A stretch of 64,000 nucleotides of DNA, from the NCBI RefSeq assembly GCF_033807575.1, contig NC_084725.1, positions 5,429,001 through 5,493,000 on the forward strand, written 5' to 3'. The position numbers and the translations under genes are program-made. A model generated the notes under the pieces. The model saw only the letters and a program-made list of their open reading frames with translations, was not told where the DNA came from and did no database searches. This stretch comes from Cydia pomonella. Taxonomy: Eukaryota > Arthropoda > Insecta > Lepidoptera > Tortricidae. Shown here piece after piece: positions 9,801 to 20,640 of this stretch. How positions within the stretch are numbered: the first letter of the stretch is position 1; each line of letters starts with the position of its first letter.

Positions 9801-12800
9801 CTGATTCGTGGGCTTCTGTTGTTGTATCTGGTTCTGCAACTGAACTTTCAATAACTTCTGGAGTCGGGCTAATTATAGAAGTTTCTGGTGTAGTCGTGCC
9901 GTTTGTTTCAGGTACTTTTGTTGTAGAATCCGTGCTCAAAGTTTTATTGTCATCAGTTATTATTACTGAATCACCTGAAATAACAGCGACTTGCGAAAAG
10001 AGTATCTTTTTATCAGTATCAGGAGAAGGCGTATTATTGTCCGCTGGTTTAATTTCCGCAAATAGATTGTCAATATATGTGCCAACAAGAACTGTTGGAG
10101 ATGCGGCCGATAAATCGGGTAATTTTGTGGGTTTGATTTCTTCTTTCACAATCGTTGGAGATATATGTGGTTTTTCACCATTGTCATGTATAAGATTTTT
10201 ATCTACTGCTCCAGTTGGTACCTTTCGCCCTAACTGATTGTTTTCTATTACTTTAGTGTTATCAACAATATTGGTAACCGTTTCTAAACTGCTTCTGATC
10301 TGGGAAGTATTACCAGCATAAAAGGTCGTGAAGTATGTGTATGTTGTGTAAAAAGTAGCTTTACCATCATCTTGTTCAGGGCTATTTTCGATAAGTGAGG
10401 GTTTTATTTCAACTTCTAATTCTTTCGGCGGTAAGACACTTTCTATATCAATCGGTGTAGTATCAATAGGACTGATAGTTGGTGTAACTTGAACAACAGG
10501 TGTGACTATATTTGAAACAATTTCTTCTCGACTTGTAATTGTGGTTGTTTTGTCTTTGTAAAGAGTGGTCCAATAGGTAAAAGTGGTGTAATATGTAATT
10601 GGCAAATTACTCTCTTCTTCTGCCTCTTTTTTAGGTGTTATCGTCTCAGTTACTACATTAGTAATAGTTTCTAATCTACTCTTTACTTTGCTTGAGTCTT
10701 TTCCAATGTACATAGTTGTGAAATAAGTGAATGTCGTGTAACTTGTTTGTAGCAAAAGTGTGGGTGAAGGCATAATTTCATCAATATTACTTTCAGAACT
10801 AATTTGATCATCTAATACATTGTTGTTTTCTATGTACTGCCTTTCACCTCTAGAAGATGAAGATTTAACATCTGTTACCGTGTCTGTATAAGAGTTATCG
10901 GTGTCTAATGGATTGGACTCTACACTAAATAACATATCAACTTCTACCGGTGTAGGCAGTGGAAGTGTATCCTTGTTTTCATTATTAGACTTTTCATCGT
11001 TTTCTTCCATGCTAACCGAAGATTCCATTGATGAATTTTCTTCTGGATTCGATGGTGGTTCTCTTTTAACCTGTTTACAATTTCTAAAATCAAACTGAGC
11101 TTTAGTTTTTTCCGCACCTAAAAGATTGCTCTTAGTTGGAATTAATTCATCGGGGCCCACGTAGTTTGTATATACTTCGCTTCTGCTGCACACGTTAGCA
11201 TCAGTTCCTACGTAAATCGTCGTAAAAAATGTATATGTCGTGAAGTACGTTTTGACAGCGTCTGGTTTAATACTAGCGACATCGTCACCTAATGATGGAG
11301 TTGGTGTCTGAGAACTGTAGCTTTCACCTCCTTCTACAGATTCGAGAACGTCTTTATTCTTGACTAAATCAATTATGCTGTTGATGGCAAAAGATTCAGT
11401 TGGACGACCAATTCCTACGCTAGTTGGAGCAATTTCATCCTCGTCAAATGCACCCAATAAGGAAGGATCTAACTTAGCAAGATTTATCGTTGACGTAATA
11501 ACATTAGTTACAATGGATTTATGGCTAGCGACACTCGATGTCTGATCGCCAAAGAACGTAGTAAAGTATGTATAAGTAGTGTAAAGCGTTTTATAAATTA
11601 AATCTATTTCATTTTCTTTACTATCCTCTTCTTCTTCTTCTTCTTCTTCAGAAGTAGGCTTCTCAGTCGGCGTTGTAGCATGCTCTGTGCTAACCGATAC
11701 CTCTACGTGACTTTGACTAGTTGAAACACGTTCAGTGGTTGTCGTTTGAGTGCCTATTGTTGTTTCATTTTCTTCCGTATGTTTTTCGTCTTCTTGCGAA
11801 CTGTTATAAACCGTTGTTCCGTTCTCACTGTCCTTATCTTCAGCCGTAGTAGAACTTTCTTTTTGTTTAGGAGTTGTCATTGGTACAGGTTCTGTAACAA
11901 CCTCAGGCTGTGTGGGAGTGGGAGGTGTAGATACCGATCCTTCGGTTTCAACTTCAGGAGTTTCTAAGCTGCTATGTACAGATGACTGCACATTCACTTT
12001 GACTACAGCCGTTGGTTCTATGTTGATATCAGACTTACATACAACATTAGTTAGGTATCCTACGTTGCTTTCAACGACTACGTTTGATTTTACAGAAGTA
12101 GTTGTTACCTTGCTTTCCAGTGGAATAAAGTAGGTTGTTAAATAAGTCAGTGTTTTGTAAGCGGTTGTCATAATGGATTTCGTTTCGATACCACTGGAAC
12201 AAATAACCTCCTGTTCGGTATCGTGTTTCGTTTCAGTAGTAGTTTCTATATCTTCATACGATTCCTCACTATGACCACTTTCAGTAGTTGTTATTATTCC
12301 CGACTCATTTGCGGGAGTAGTGATTTCTTCTTCCTCCTCATCCTCCTCATCATTTTCTTCTTCCGATTTTTCTGTAACTTCAGCGGCTGTGTTGTCTGCT
12401 TCTTCTTCAGAAGTTACTAAATCTTCGTTTAAATTGTTTTCTGTGATTGCTGATTCTTTAGGGTCCTCAATTATAGTAGCAGATGGTCTCAATAATGTTA
12501 ATGGATCTGTGGCTTTTGAGCTGTCTTGTATTGGAATGACTTCTAAATTATCGGTAAGGCGCGTACTTTCTGTTATTGGTACCGAAGCTTCTGAGGGCTG
12601 AATGACATCTAAGTTGAAATCAAATCCACTATTGCTTTGAAGTGAAACACCCGTTGGTTTGTTATCAATGTCATAATGCACCTTTTTAAGGCTATCTTCA
12701 TCGTTATATAAAACTTTTTCAGAAACATTATCACTACTAGGAGTGGTTACTTTACTGGCCGCGTCAACTTCGTGAGGTTTATACGTCGCAGTAGCTACAG

Positions 12801-13862
12801 GAATATCAGCAACGAGGAAAGTAATTTTTGTATTAAGTTTATCGACTTGTTTAGCTGATGGAAACACGTTTACTTCATCTGGACTTTGTGGACGAGCAAT
12901 GTCAGTGTTAGGAGTAAAAATAATAACTGTATCACCAACCACCGTCGTGAAGTCAGCAAACCCAGCATATGTGAAAGTTTTCTTTGGTCTCGATTCGCTC
13001 TTTTGGCCAAACAATTTTTTAGGTAATTTAGTTTGCTGCCCTGCCGGTTGCGGAGGGCTACGAGACTCAACGTTATCTATGTAATAAAAGATAGGCGAAA
13101 ATTCGTTTTTAATCGTAAAAGTCGGTAAATCGTAATTGGGCTTTACTTTAACAATATTTGATTCGTTTAATTCTTCCTTGATTCGAGAATCTATTTTAAT
13201 AGGTTCTGTTACAGGTTCATAAGCTTTACTTTGACGATAGAGTGCATTTACATTTTCTAGAATTGCTGGTTTAACGACGAAATCGAACTTCTTTTCAGTG
13301 TCGACTGATGGACCGTCAAGGTAGTTAAAGGCTTCATTTTGTGAAAATCGGGGAATTTCATTATTTTGTTGAACTCTACGTGCCGTTGGCTCTTCTGCAA
13401 TCTGGTTATCTTGTTCTTGAACGGTAGGACTCGCATTCCAGAAATTGCTTTCTTGGGCAGGTTTACTCGCGTAAACTATGTCCATCCTACTGCTCGGTGC
13501 AAGGTAATCAGTATTTTTAAGGACGAACTTATCAGGGTCAATGAAACCTAAATCTTGCTTGACGCTCCATTGGCCGTCGAAAGCGGAATGCACACGCGTC
13601 GGTTTCACCGCGACTGCATCGTCATTTGCCGGCTTATTGTACAAAACAAGAGAAGACTTTGTGAGGAGTTGCGCATAGATGCGCCCGTTGTTTAGCGTGG
13701 TACCAAGGATTTGAGTGGCAAACTCGGTCGTCACGCCATCTTGGATGAACGTCCTGGCTGTCGAGGTCAATAACCCGATGAGAGGCTTCACGCTGTGGTA
13801 CCTTCCGACTCTCGAGTTATAGTCGTTCCGTTGTTGGTCGTTGACGAGCAACACAGTCAAGT
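6841..13862 (-). CDS. Gene 2 main exon: giant secreted Thr/Ser-rich protein with repeated Thr/Tyr modules
   Basis: One 7,022-bp exon encodes 2,339 residues after two bases completing an Asp codon; acceptor gacgacag ends at 13863 and the stop is TGA at 6841. A conserved-looking N-terminal segment (GVTTEFATQILGTTLNN) is followed by modules with Y-T-T-x-T-[YF]-[FW]-T-T cores at about residues 572, 762, 875, 1043, 1095 and 1174. Next come acidic Glu-rich tracts, an Arg/Ser-rich basic half with many TTTT and RSS runs, an RRVKR|Q furin-like site, a Leu/Gln-rich stretch with Q8 (7495-7520) and a P7 tract near the C-terminus. There is no transmembrane helix. The frame starts with TTG, so the start must be in an upstream exon. 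The layout suggests an apical or cuticular extracellular matrix protein of insects; I suspect the Pfam family DUF4758 from memory. Biochemical function unknown. Confidence 0.9.
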
Positions 13863-14516
13863 CTGTCGTCAGATGTCGTCAAGTGGTGTCAGGAAGGATC
13901 GTGGAGGTGCGTTATATTTTACAAAAGTCCGTAGTTGTCCAGACCGGATTAGATTTGAAAGAGAAAGAAAAAAACATACAATTAATAATGCAATATAAAA
14001 AGAAGAATAAATACGCTATTGCTAATAGATAAGTAGAGAAAAATACATTCATACTGTTAGCACTAATTTATACATTCATTGACGTTGATGATGCTTAAAT
14101 TGATAATCAAATAGAAACCAATGATGCTACAATTGCTATACTTAATCATAATCAACGTCAACACAATCAAACAAATTTACACACAACCTACCTACGGATG
14201 CTTTACTATAGGTTAAGTATAGAAATGAAACGAAAAATATAAAATTAACAAGAGAAAAAGGCAAAAGGTAAGTTTAAGATCAGACCAGTAGGGCTAAGAC
14301 GGTCGGCTCTTTATCATTTGTCACCATGCCTGTCACGTTCTAACAAGTATGTAAGCGTGAAAGTGACGGGCATAGTGACAAGTGATAAAAATTGAACCAT
14401 GCTGCCACCGCAGATTGTTACACACTAGTCAGACTAGCGGCAAATCGCAGAAATATCAAAGCAAAGATATTTTTTACAGAAGACATGTAGCGTATAGTAA
14501 TTGTTGAAGTACTCAC
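13863..14516 (-). other. Gene 2 intron 2 with MITE
   Basis: The donor GTGAGT at 14516 and the acceptor ending at 13863 give a 654-bp AT-rich intron. Phase 1 on both sides (G joined to AC gives Asp). It holds a palindromic MITE at about 14287-14405. Confidence 0.6.
14287..14405. repeat. Hairpin MITE
   Basis: Inverted arms TTATCATTTGTCACCATGCC and the complement of GGGCATAGTGACAAGTGATAA surround a short loop at about 14340-14365. A familiar non-autonomous repeat type in Lepidoptera. Confidence 0.7.
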
Positions 14517-14582
14517 CCCTGTTTTCTGAGACGCCTTCCCTTTTTATCCTAGTTGCTTCTATTGATTCTTCTTTATTAATAT
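14517..14582 (-). CDS. Gene 2 short exon with a furin-type cleavage site
   Basis: A 66-bp exon between a strong acceptor (ctttttgttacag) and a consensus donor (G|GTGAGT). Only one frame is open; it needs one base from the previous exon and leaves one base, matching the phase of the main exon exactly. It encodes INKEESIEATRIKREGVSE plus three residues, including R-I-K-R, a consensus proprotein-convertase site. This suggests a short propeptide removed just after the signal peptide. Phase agreement on the downstream side is strong support; the upstream partner is uncertain. Confidence 0.65.
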
Positions 14583-14823
14583 CTGTAACAAAAAGTAACA
14601 CTTCAAGTTGAAAAGCATTCCATAGTCAAATTAATTTCTTTTCTTATTTTTGCAACTGAATTCCGAGAAGACCAATAGTTAAATGTTAATTATTTAGGTT
14701 TATAGTTATGTTTAATACCCGTACTGTGTCCCTTAGTGAAGAAACACTTGAAACGAACGACTATATGTATCCAATGTGTCTGTGTCCACTGTGTATGTAT
14801 CTATTGTAGTCTACAAAAATTAA

Positions 14824-15065
14824 TCAATATACTAAAAGCCGATTTTTCAGTAGCCAGTTAAACAGACGGATGGGATGTATTCCATTAATGACACGATTTT
14901 CATAAAAACTAAATAAGTATAGGTCCATGGGTTCCCAGCGCACACAAGGTTGTTGCAGAAATCGTGAAGAGCGTCGGGTGACGTAACTGGTGACGGAAGA
15001 GCTAGCGGCTTCCTCGCAACGTATCATGCCGCCAGCCTCCTTGGTACAATGCCTCAAGGGCCCAT
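14824..15065 (+). mobile_element. Retroelement C-terminal fragment, copy 1
   Basis: Plus-strand frames give VPSAHKVVAEI, then after a frameshift VTGDGRASGFLA and AASLLGTMPQGPIL. This is the GD-R-A-S/G-x-F-x-A-Q-R-I-S-I-A-I-Q-R-G-N-A-A-S-x-L-G-T pattern of a reverse-transcriptase polyprotein C-terminus, with the QRISIAIQRG core deleted. The same block occurs at 25505-25745, 36480-36705 and 56632-56880. It lies in what would be gene 2's first intron. Confidence 0.6.
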
Positions 15066-15567
15066 TTTAGATTTAAGCCATCCTCTTTAAATATCCATGA
15101 TTTATATTGTTATTATAAATAAAATACTTTAAGTGATAAAAAAATAGTATAATAAAATATTTCAGTTCAAGTCAAGTTTCATTCAAGTAGTTCTAAATGT
15201 ACATAATGATTGAATGTCTGTCGACAGAACTGAAAATAATTATTATTTAAGATACTAATTTCGTATTAAGAGCCTTCCTGTCATTCGGATTGTTCACATT
15301 GCATCTGATCTGGCTGATTAAACAAGCAACTACTACAAAGATGTAAGAATAATTTGGCTGTGAAGTTCCGTGATTTTTAGGTCATCATCATGTAGATAGT
15401 GATCTGACATTTCTATTCGCAGCGTGATATCACGGATTGAAAGGTTAGGTATATAATCACGGCTATCATTGTCTTACACTATTGCAATAATGGCCTCTAG
15501 GACACGTCATATAGGAGACCAGTAACCAGTATTATGACCACGTAACTTTAGGCGTCAATAAACTTTT

Positions 15568-15583
15568 GTGACTCATGAGTCAC
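15568..15583. promoter_or_regulatory. Palindromic double AP-1-like site
   Basis: GTGACTCATGAGTCAC is a perfect 16-bp palindrome holding TGACTCA and TGAGTCA, the consensus for bZIP (AP-1) dimers. It lies upstream of or within the 5' part of gene 2. Binding is inferred from consensus only. Confidence 0.3.
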
Positions 15584-15689
15584 TAGGCGAAGTAAGTCAA
15601 TGTGTTAAGCCTGTTCGCCTTTATTTTTCTAATTGGTTTGGAAATTTAGTATTCAACATACAGGAATGTTACTACATTTTCCCACCACA

Positions 15690-15875
15690 TATCACTACAC
15701 CTTATAAATAAAGTCCCCCGCTGCGTCGGTCTGTGTGTATGTATGTTCGCGATAAACTCAAAAACTACTGAACGGATTTTCATACGGTTTTCACAAATCA
15801 ATAGAGTAATTCTGAAGGTTTAGATGTATAATTTGTAATTTGTGTAAGCCGTGCGAAGCCGGGGCGGTTTTCTAG
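15690..15875 (+). mobile_element. Helitron-like non-autonomous end
   Basis: A repeat starting CACTACACCTTATAAATAAA and ending GCGAAGCCGGGGCGG...CTAG followed by T. The 3' CTAG with a GC-rich hairpin just before it fits a Helitron terminus. The body (GTCGGTCTGTGTGTATG, then AACTCAAAAACTACTGAACG) is a repeat I recall as widespread in Lepidoptera. Confidence 0.5.
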
Positions 15876-16054
15876 TTCATTATATATTATGCATCTATAG
15901 TTAGTCCGGTACTTTGTCCTCCAGTCCGAAGTATGGTAGTCATTGTCACGAATTTAAGTGTTAAGTGTTATATACAATAAGTCAAAATTGAAAGACAAGT
16001 CATAAATAAATAAATAAAAGTCGAGATCCCGTATTTATGACTCCCTAGGCATAC

Positions 16055-16097
16055 TCAGAATTGCATTTGCAAATAATAATAGCTCAGTGATTATCAT
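16055..16097 (-). CDS. Candidate gene 2 first coding exon (signal peptide)
   Basis: An ATG at 16097 opens MIITELLLFANAIL and reaches a GTATGC donor in phase 1. That phase fits the 66-bp exon and would give M-I-I-T-E-L-L-L-F-A-N-A-I-L-N-I-N-K. The hydrophobic core is short and A-N-A is a possible cleavage motif. It is the only ATG-started, phase-compatible, hydrophobic candidate of usable length that I found between 14.6 and 16.2 kb. A chance match is quite possible, and the true first exon could lie much further upstream. Confidence 0.25.
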
Positions 16098-16311
16098 TAA
16101 AGCTGCAGTTTAAATCAAATTAGTGCTTATCGTACTTTACTTAAACATGTATTGTGAATAATATAGCAGGCGCCGATTTCACCAACTTGACAATTGACAC
16201 ATCACGCTGACAATATCCTGTAGCACATTTCCGAGTCGGTAACGAGTAACGACGGTACGTAGCGTCAATGTTTATTTATTGGACCGGCAATGTACTCTTA
16301 ACTTTTTTAAG

Positions 16312-16469
16312 ATGAATTCGTCGGAATCCTTCTTCCTTTTGGGCATGTTTACTATTTTTTATCATGATGCGAATGTGACGCCTTCGCACGGAAAAAATAC
16401 AACGAACAGTCAATGTCAGGCGACAATTGTCAGCGACGTGACCGTGGACGACAGGGGCCAGATCTACAG
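16312..16469 (+). CDS. Candidate first exon of a plus-strand secreted protein
   Basis: An ATG preceded by 5' UTR-like sequence opens 52 codons plus two bases. The start MNSSESFFLLGMFTIFYH is weakly hydrophobic, followed by NVTPSHGKNTTNSQCQATI and VSDVTVDDRGQIYR, with two N-glycosylation sequons and one Cys. Codon third positions are richer in G/C than the flanks, as in real exons. It would end at CAG|GTTTAT, a weak donor, in phase 2; the frame otherwise reads on to 16578 with loss of coding character. If real it belongs to a gene diverging from gene 2. No downstream exon was found. Family not recognised. Confidence 0.35.
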
Positions 16470-17176
16470 GTTTATTTTTTGCAGCATAGATATCAAGATT
16501 GTGAATTGTAAATTAGATCTACAGGCTTATCGTATGCAACAGAACTTGCGATCCCACTTTACGATATCAGCACGTTAAATAAATCGCAACACTTGTAAAA
16601 AAAACAAACATTTGACTACCATCCCCTTTAACTGACACAAGGTGATCAAACTGGTCCAATGTTCAATTGCGCAACCATATTAACCCAGTTGCAGATCCCA
16701 GTACAAACGCACTAACTGTACGAAGATTATTGTAGCCTTTTGAAAGTAGATTCAAGGTCGCTAATCAGATCAATTGACGTAAATCAATAAACGGTCATAA
16801 GTGGCTCGATTAAGTTACTTGAATCGGGTAAGTAAAGTAACTAAGTGTAAATTGGCAGGTAAGTAACTGACAATTCTTTGTCAGCCATTTGACTGCAGCA
16901 ATTGAGCGTAGCAATCAGCAATCAAATGTATCCATTAAAGCGTATAAAATTATCACTGGACAAGACGAGTCCTTGTATGGAGGCCCACAGCGGACACCGG
17001 CCACAGAGGGAGCGGTAGAGTACCGCAGCGCTGGGACAACACCGAAAGAGAAAACCACAAGCTTATGTTTAACAACAAGTATGACAAAGATGAATGGAAT
17101 GGGAAAATTAATCCAAAATAAGAAATTTCTTCGTAGGTATAGAAATAAATATGGAAGTAATTTTTGTGCTCCTTAA

Positions 17177-17496
17177 AGGGTCCACTGATTACCAGTCCGC
17201 CGGACGAAAAGTTAAAGCTATCAAATCAAACATTATCATGCCAAATAGCGGCTTCTTAGTATTGTCAGAAGTGCTAAAAATAGTGTTACGTACCCCGTAC
17301 CCGATACTTTTCTGGAAAGTCCCTAGAACTGCTCGTGTATGGTATTATATAACTATAGATAGGTTATACTCGTACATAAAGGGACCCACTGATTACCAGT
17401 TCGCCGGACGATATCGGCCCGTCAGTTATTCGCGATTGTCAGCTTTTGCGAATAAATGACAGGCCGATAACGTTTGATAGCTTTAACCTTTTCGCC
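17177..17496. repeat. Rearranged palindromic repeat cluster
   Basis: AAGGGTCCACTGATTACCAG (about 17177) and AAGGGACCCACTGATTACCAG-type sequence (about 17380) are copies of one MITE end (full copy at 28192-28319). A second inverted pair, GTTAAAGCTATCAAA (about 17205) and TTTGATAGCTTTAAC (about 17474), brackets them. This suggests nested insertion plus inversion. Confidence 0.6.
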
Positions 17497-18296
17497 TTCA
17501 TTGACTGGATATAAAGTCAGAGTGCATTTCTTGCCCCACACGCCACGACTTCATATCAAGTCGCGGTTTTGGTCAAGTTTGTATACGTGTATTTTTTGAT
17601 GTGGCGTTGATGACAGATTATTACTTCATTGACGTGGCGGCTAAAAGATTAAATTCAACGGTAGGTATATAATACTGATTTCTGCAGCTTATAAGGTAGC
17701 TGCACTGCGCTCCGATAAAGTAGACATTTCTGTGCAATGCCCCTCCACATTTCACTACCTTCTACCATTCCAACTTCACATCGTAATACGAAACATGACA
17801 CTATTGCACAAATCCAGCAAGCCAATTGTACCCCAATTTCAACCTTACCAAACCCTGAGAATTTCGCGCAGTCTCGAAACAAAACAATCGCTTGCAATAA
17901 CAGAAGGTATTTACGATTATAGTTTGCTTGTCAGTTACTCCCTTTTCTCAAAGAGAGATGGGCATTTTTTTTCACACGATTATCCGGTGTTATCTAAGCG
18001 TACGCGTAGGCACAGTTTGGAACAGTTAGCACGTAACTGCAAATCTCGTGTTTCCGAGGTTATGTAAGGAATTTTGTTGATAATCTTCTGTAGAGATACA
18101 GTTAAAAAACTGTTACTGAAATACTCCACCGTTTTGTCCTCGTTTCAGTTTGAAATTCCTTCATCATCTTCGTTCATTGTTATTAAAACCATTTACACGC
18201 AATATTCAGATACAGGAAATAACTAAGACTTGTAGAACGTTCATCTCTGATTACTTAATAATTTTAATAAGTTTTTGGCAAAAAATTCATTTTTGG

Positions 18297-18600
18297 TACA
18301 AGCTTTTATCGCTGACTGTACTTTTTTTTCCACAGGCAACTAATTAATACCCATAGAGACAATTCTAAGAACCTCAAACACAATTAGGTTGCGTTGTTTT
18401 ATCTTAGAGTTACAATGGCTACCTCCTGTCTCCATCATCAGATCAGCTCGATGGTACCATAATATTGCTTTGTCACCCGACTTACATACATATGTATGCA
18501 AATTTTCAGCTTCATCAGAAACCGGGAAGTGGGTCAAATTTATCTTGCAAGATTTAACCCGTACAAACACACATAGTTGAAATTTAAATAAAAGCTTGTA
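18297..18600. repeat. Dispersed repeat with 13-bp TIRs, copy 1
   Basis: TACAAGCTTTTAT at 18297-18309 is repeated exactly in inverted form at 18588-18600. The interior (GCTGACTGTACTT, AGGCAACTAAT, ATCAGATCAGCTCG) is shared with a second copy at 51607-51859. No ORF. A common lepidopteran interspersed sequence by recall. Confidence 0.7.
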
Positions 18601-18849
18601 AAAACAAGAAAATGTATTAACGACCATGTTGATCAGCGTTATGATTCCCACAAACTGCCAATTCCAATACCCCATTATTATTTTAATTACTAATCTTTGT
18701 TGTTCCAACGCTGCCGCTGAACTATAATTATGACAAAATTCATAAGAAATTCCATGCCCAGAAGTGCATTGCAAATATGATCATCATTAATTGCTGTACT
18801 GTCAATGTGTCTTCGCGAAGTTTCGCCTTGATTTTCATGAACAGAGGAC

Positions 18850-18954
18850 TTCTCATGAAAATCTTCATCTTACTCTTTTACTCCAATGAAGGCGCAATTA
18901 GACCGACAGAGAAAGATGTCCGCAATTTGCGAACTTCGATTTTCGCGGTTATAG
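18850..18954. repeat. Partial copy of the CTACCGCG hairpin MITE
   Basis: The right half reads AGAGAAAGATGTCCGC, AATTTGCGAACTTCGA, TTTTCGCGGTTATAG. It matches the right arm of the full copies at 42683-42804 and 57548-57668; the left arm is degraded. Confidence 0.55.
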
Positions 18955-19019
18955 CACAGTTGTCAGTTTTCGCAGACACATAATATGCGTAAATATCTGA
19001 TTATTTAAATATCGGAACG

Positions 19020-19537
19020 CCGTCCACCACTTCGTCCCGTTCGACTTTGCAAGTAGTCATTTAACCCCATTTTCACCTCATACGGGAATGAAGTTCAATA
19101 ACTATTTGAAAAAAATGTTTTTCAAGTTCAAATCCTACTTCAACGATTTGTGGTGCATATTCAGACATGTGTTCTGGTCAACTATTGGGGTGCATTCGTT
19201 GGGCGTTATATATCAGTAGGTATCTAAATAGCGGAACTGTTAATATTCAATGTGTCTTCTGGTCAACTATTCTATGGAACAGTAGGCCACTAGCCCGCCC
19301 ATACGCGAAACGCAACAGGAACGTTTTCACCGGCACAGTTACGACGGAAGCACACGCCGCCCCTGCGCACGCGACAAAACGTCGTAACTGCCGTTATATT
19401 TGTACTCCCATACGTCGCTTTAACGAAGTGGACATCGGATGGACTACTGACATGGCACGTGCGTTAAAGGCGTGCGCTACTTTTTTACTAGGACTATGTA
19501 GGTACAGGTCGAGTTTAGTATGGATGACGGGTTGGGT
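19020..19537. other. Unassigned, CpG-rich in part
   Basis: No exon is supported. GTGTTCTGGTCAACTATT (about 19170) recurs at about 19251 as a near-direct repeat. CAGTTACGACG (about 19336) and CGTCGTAACTG (about 19378) form an 11-bp inverted repeat in a CpG-rich patch. Confidence 0.3.
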
Positions 19538-20396
19538 TAATCAGAATCAGAATAATCAGAATGCTTTATTTGTAAAACATAGGTATAAATAGGTCTTAGG
19601 TATACATTTTGAACACTATGTTTCGCCGGTCGGCATACAAATGTCAGAAGAAACGAAAATCTAATTAAAAATTGCACAATGCTGTAGCTTATAAAATAAA
19701 ACAATTAAAATGAGTATGACATTACAATTAAATTAAAATACAATTAAAATACAGTTCAAAATTCAATACAATTAAAATATATCATTAGTCATGGTTATAA
19801 TTACTATTTATGTCATAATCATCTAGATATTCTTTTATGGAGTAATATGCTTTATTTACTAGGAATTTGAAAACTTCTTTTTTGAATATATGGATGTCCT
19901 GTAGTTTCCGTATGCTTTCGGGTAAATTATTATAAATTCGGGGTTCCATTCCAAATATACTTTTAGAGAGAAGAGCTGTTTTATATAGTTTATTTTTTAT
20001 GTTGTCAATTTTACGTGCACTATTAAATTTTGTATATTGACTTATATTGCTTTTCACATACAATGCTGTTTCATATATATAAAGCGATGGAAGAGTTAAT
20101 ATTCTGAATTCAGTAAATAAAGCTTTACATGAGTCAGTTATGTTTAAACCACATACGGATCGTATACATTTTTTTTGGCTTTTAAATACTAAATCTCTGT
20201 CTGTTGAGTTTCCCCAGAAAATTAGCCCGTATCTTAAAGTTGAGGTGACGTAAGCGTGATAGGAAGTTATGACAGCAGATTTGTTAACTACTTTCCTAAG
20301 ATGATGGAGGGCATATGAAAATGTACTAAGTTTCTTACATATATGGTCAATTTGATATTTCCATGTTAATTTATTATCTAAGCTTAAGGTTAAGGT
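19538..20396 (-). mobile_element. 5'-truncated LINE (reverse-transcriptase C-terminal part and 3' tail)
   Basis: A continuous minus-strand frame of about 200 codons (stop at 19785) holds non-LTR retrotransposon signatures: LDNKLTWKYQIDHICKKL, SYHAYVTSTLRYGLIFWGNS, KSQKKCIRSVCGL, then LYKTALLSKSIFGMEPRIYN and LPESIRKLQDIHIFKKEVF. The 3' UTR has AATAAA and ends in ATTCTG-like short repeats (about 19541-19570), as LINE tails do. The catalytic YxDD region is absent, so it is 5'-truncated. The remaining frame has no stop, suggesting a fairly young insertion. Confidence 0.8.
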
Positions 20397-20640
20397 TTGT
20401 GGTCATTAAGGATTTTGAGAATATTTCGGTGTCCCACTGCTCGGTGGAAGAAAGTTTCCAGTCTACGTAATAGTACATTATTGCAGAGACCGGGAAAGGG
20501 CAATTCGTGGACGAGTTTCGATTTTCGCTTCGCGTCGTCCGACAAAACAGACGAATCCCCAATTGCTGTTCCTGCCCAGGCATATAATATAGTGCTTTTC
20601 TCCAAACATGCGAGGAAATCACTTAAAATAATCATAATTT
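20397..20640. other. CpG-rich block with overlapping open frames, unassigned
   Basis: It abuts the 5' end of the truncated LINE. Two minus-strand frames and one plus-strand frame stay open across about 240 bp (for example CNNVLLRRLETFFHRAVGHR on minus). CpG content is far above the flanks. It may be a 5' transduced or older element fragment; no family recognised. Confidence 0.3.

Noticed and set aside
9491..10237. 248-codon plus-strand ORF
   Set aside because: It is the antisense of gene 2's low-complexity coding sequence; codon bias of the minus frame keeps the complement open.
15270..15360. Minus-strand signal-peptide-like ORF (FVVVACLISQIRC) as gene 2 exon 1
   Set aside because: No ATG in frame and no donor in the phase needed by the 66-bp exon.
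15400..15475. Minus-strand MIAVIIYLTFQSVISRCE as gene 2 exon 1
   Set aside because: Stops at once and has no GT in phase 1.
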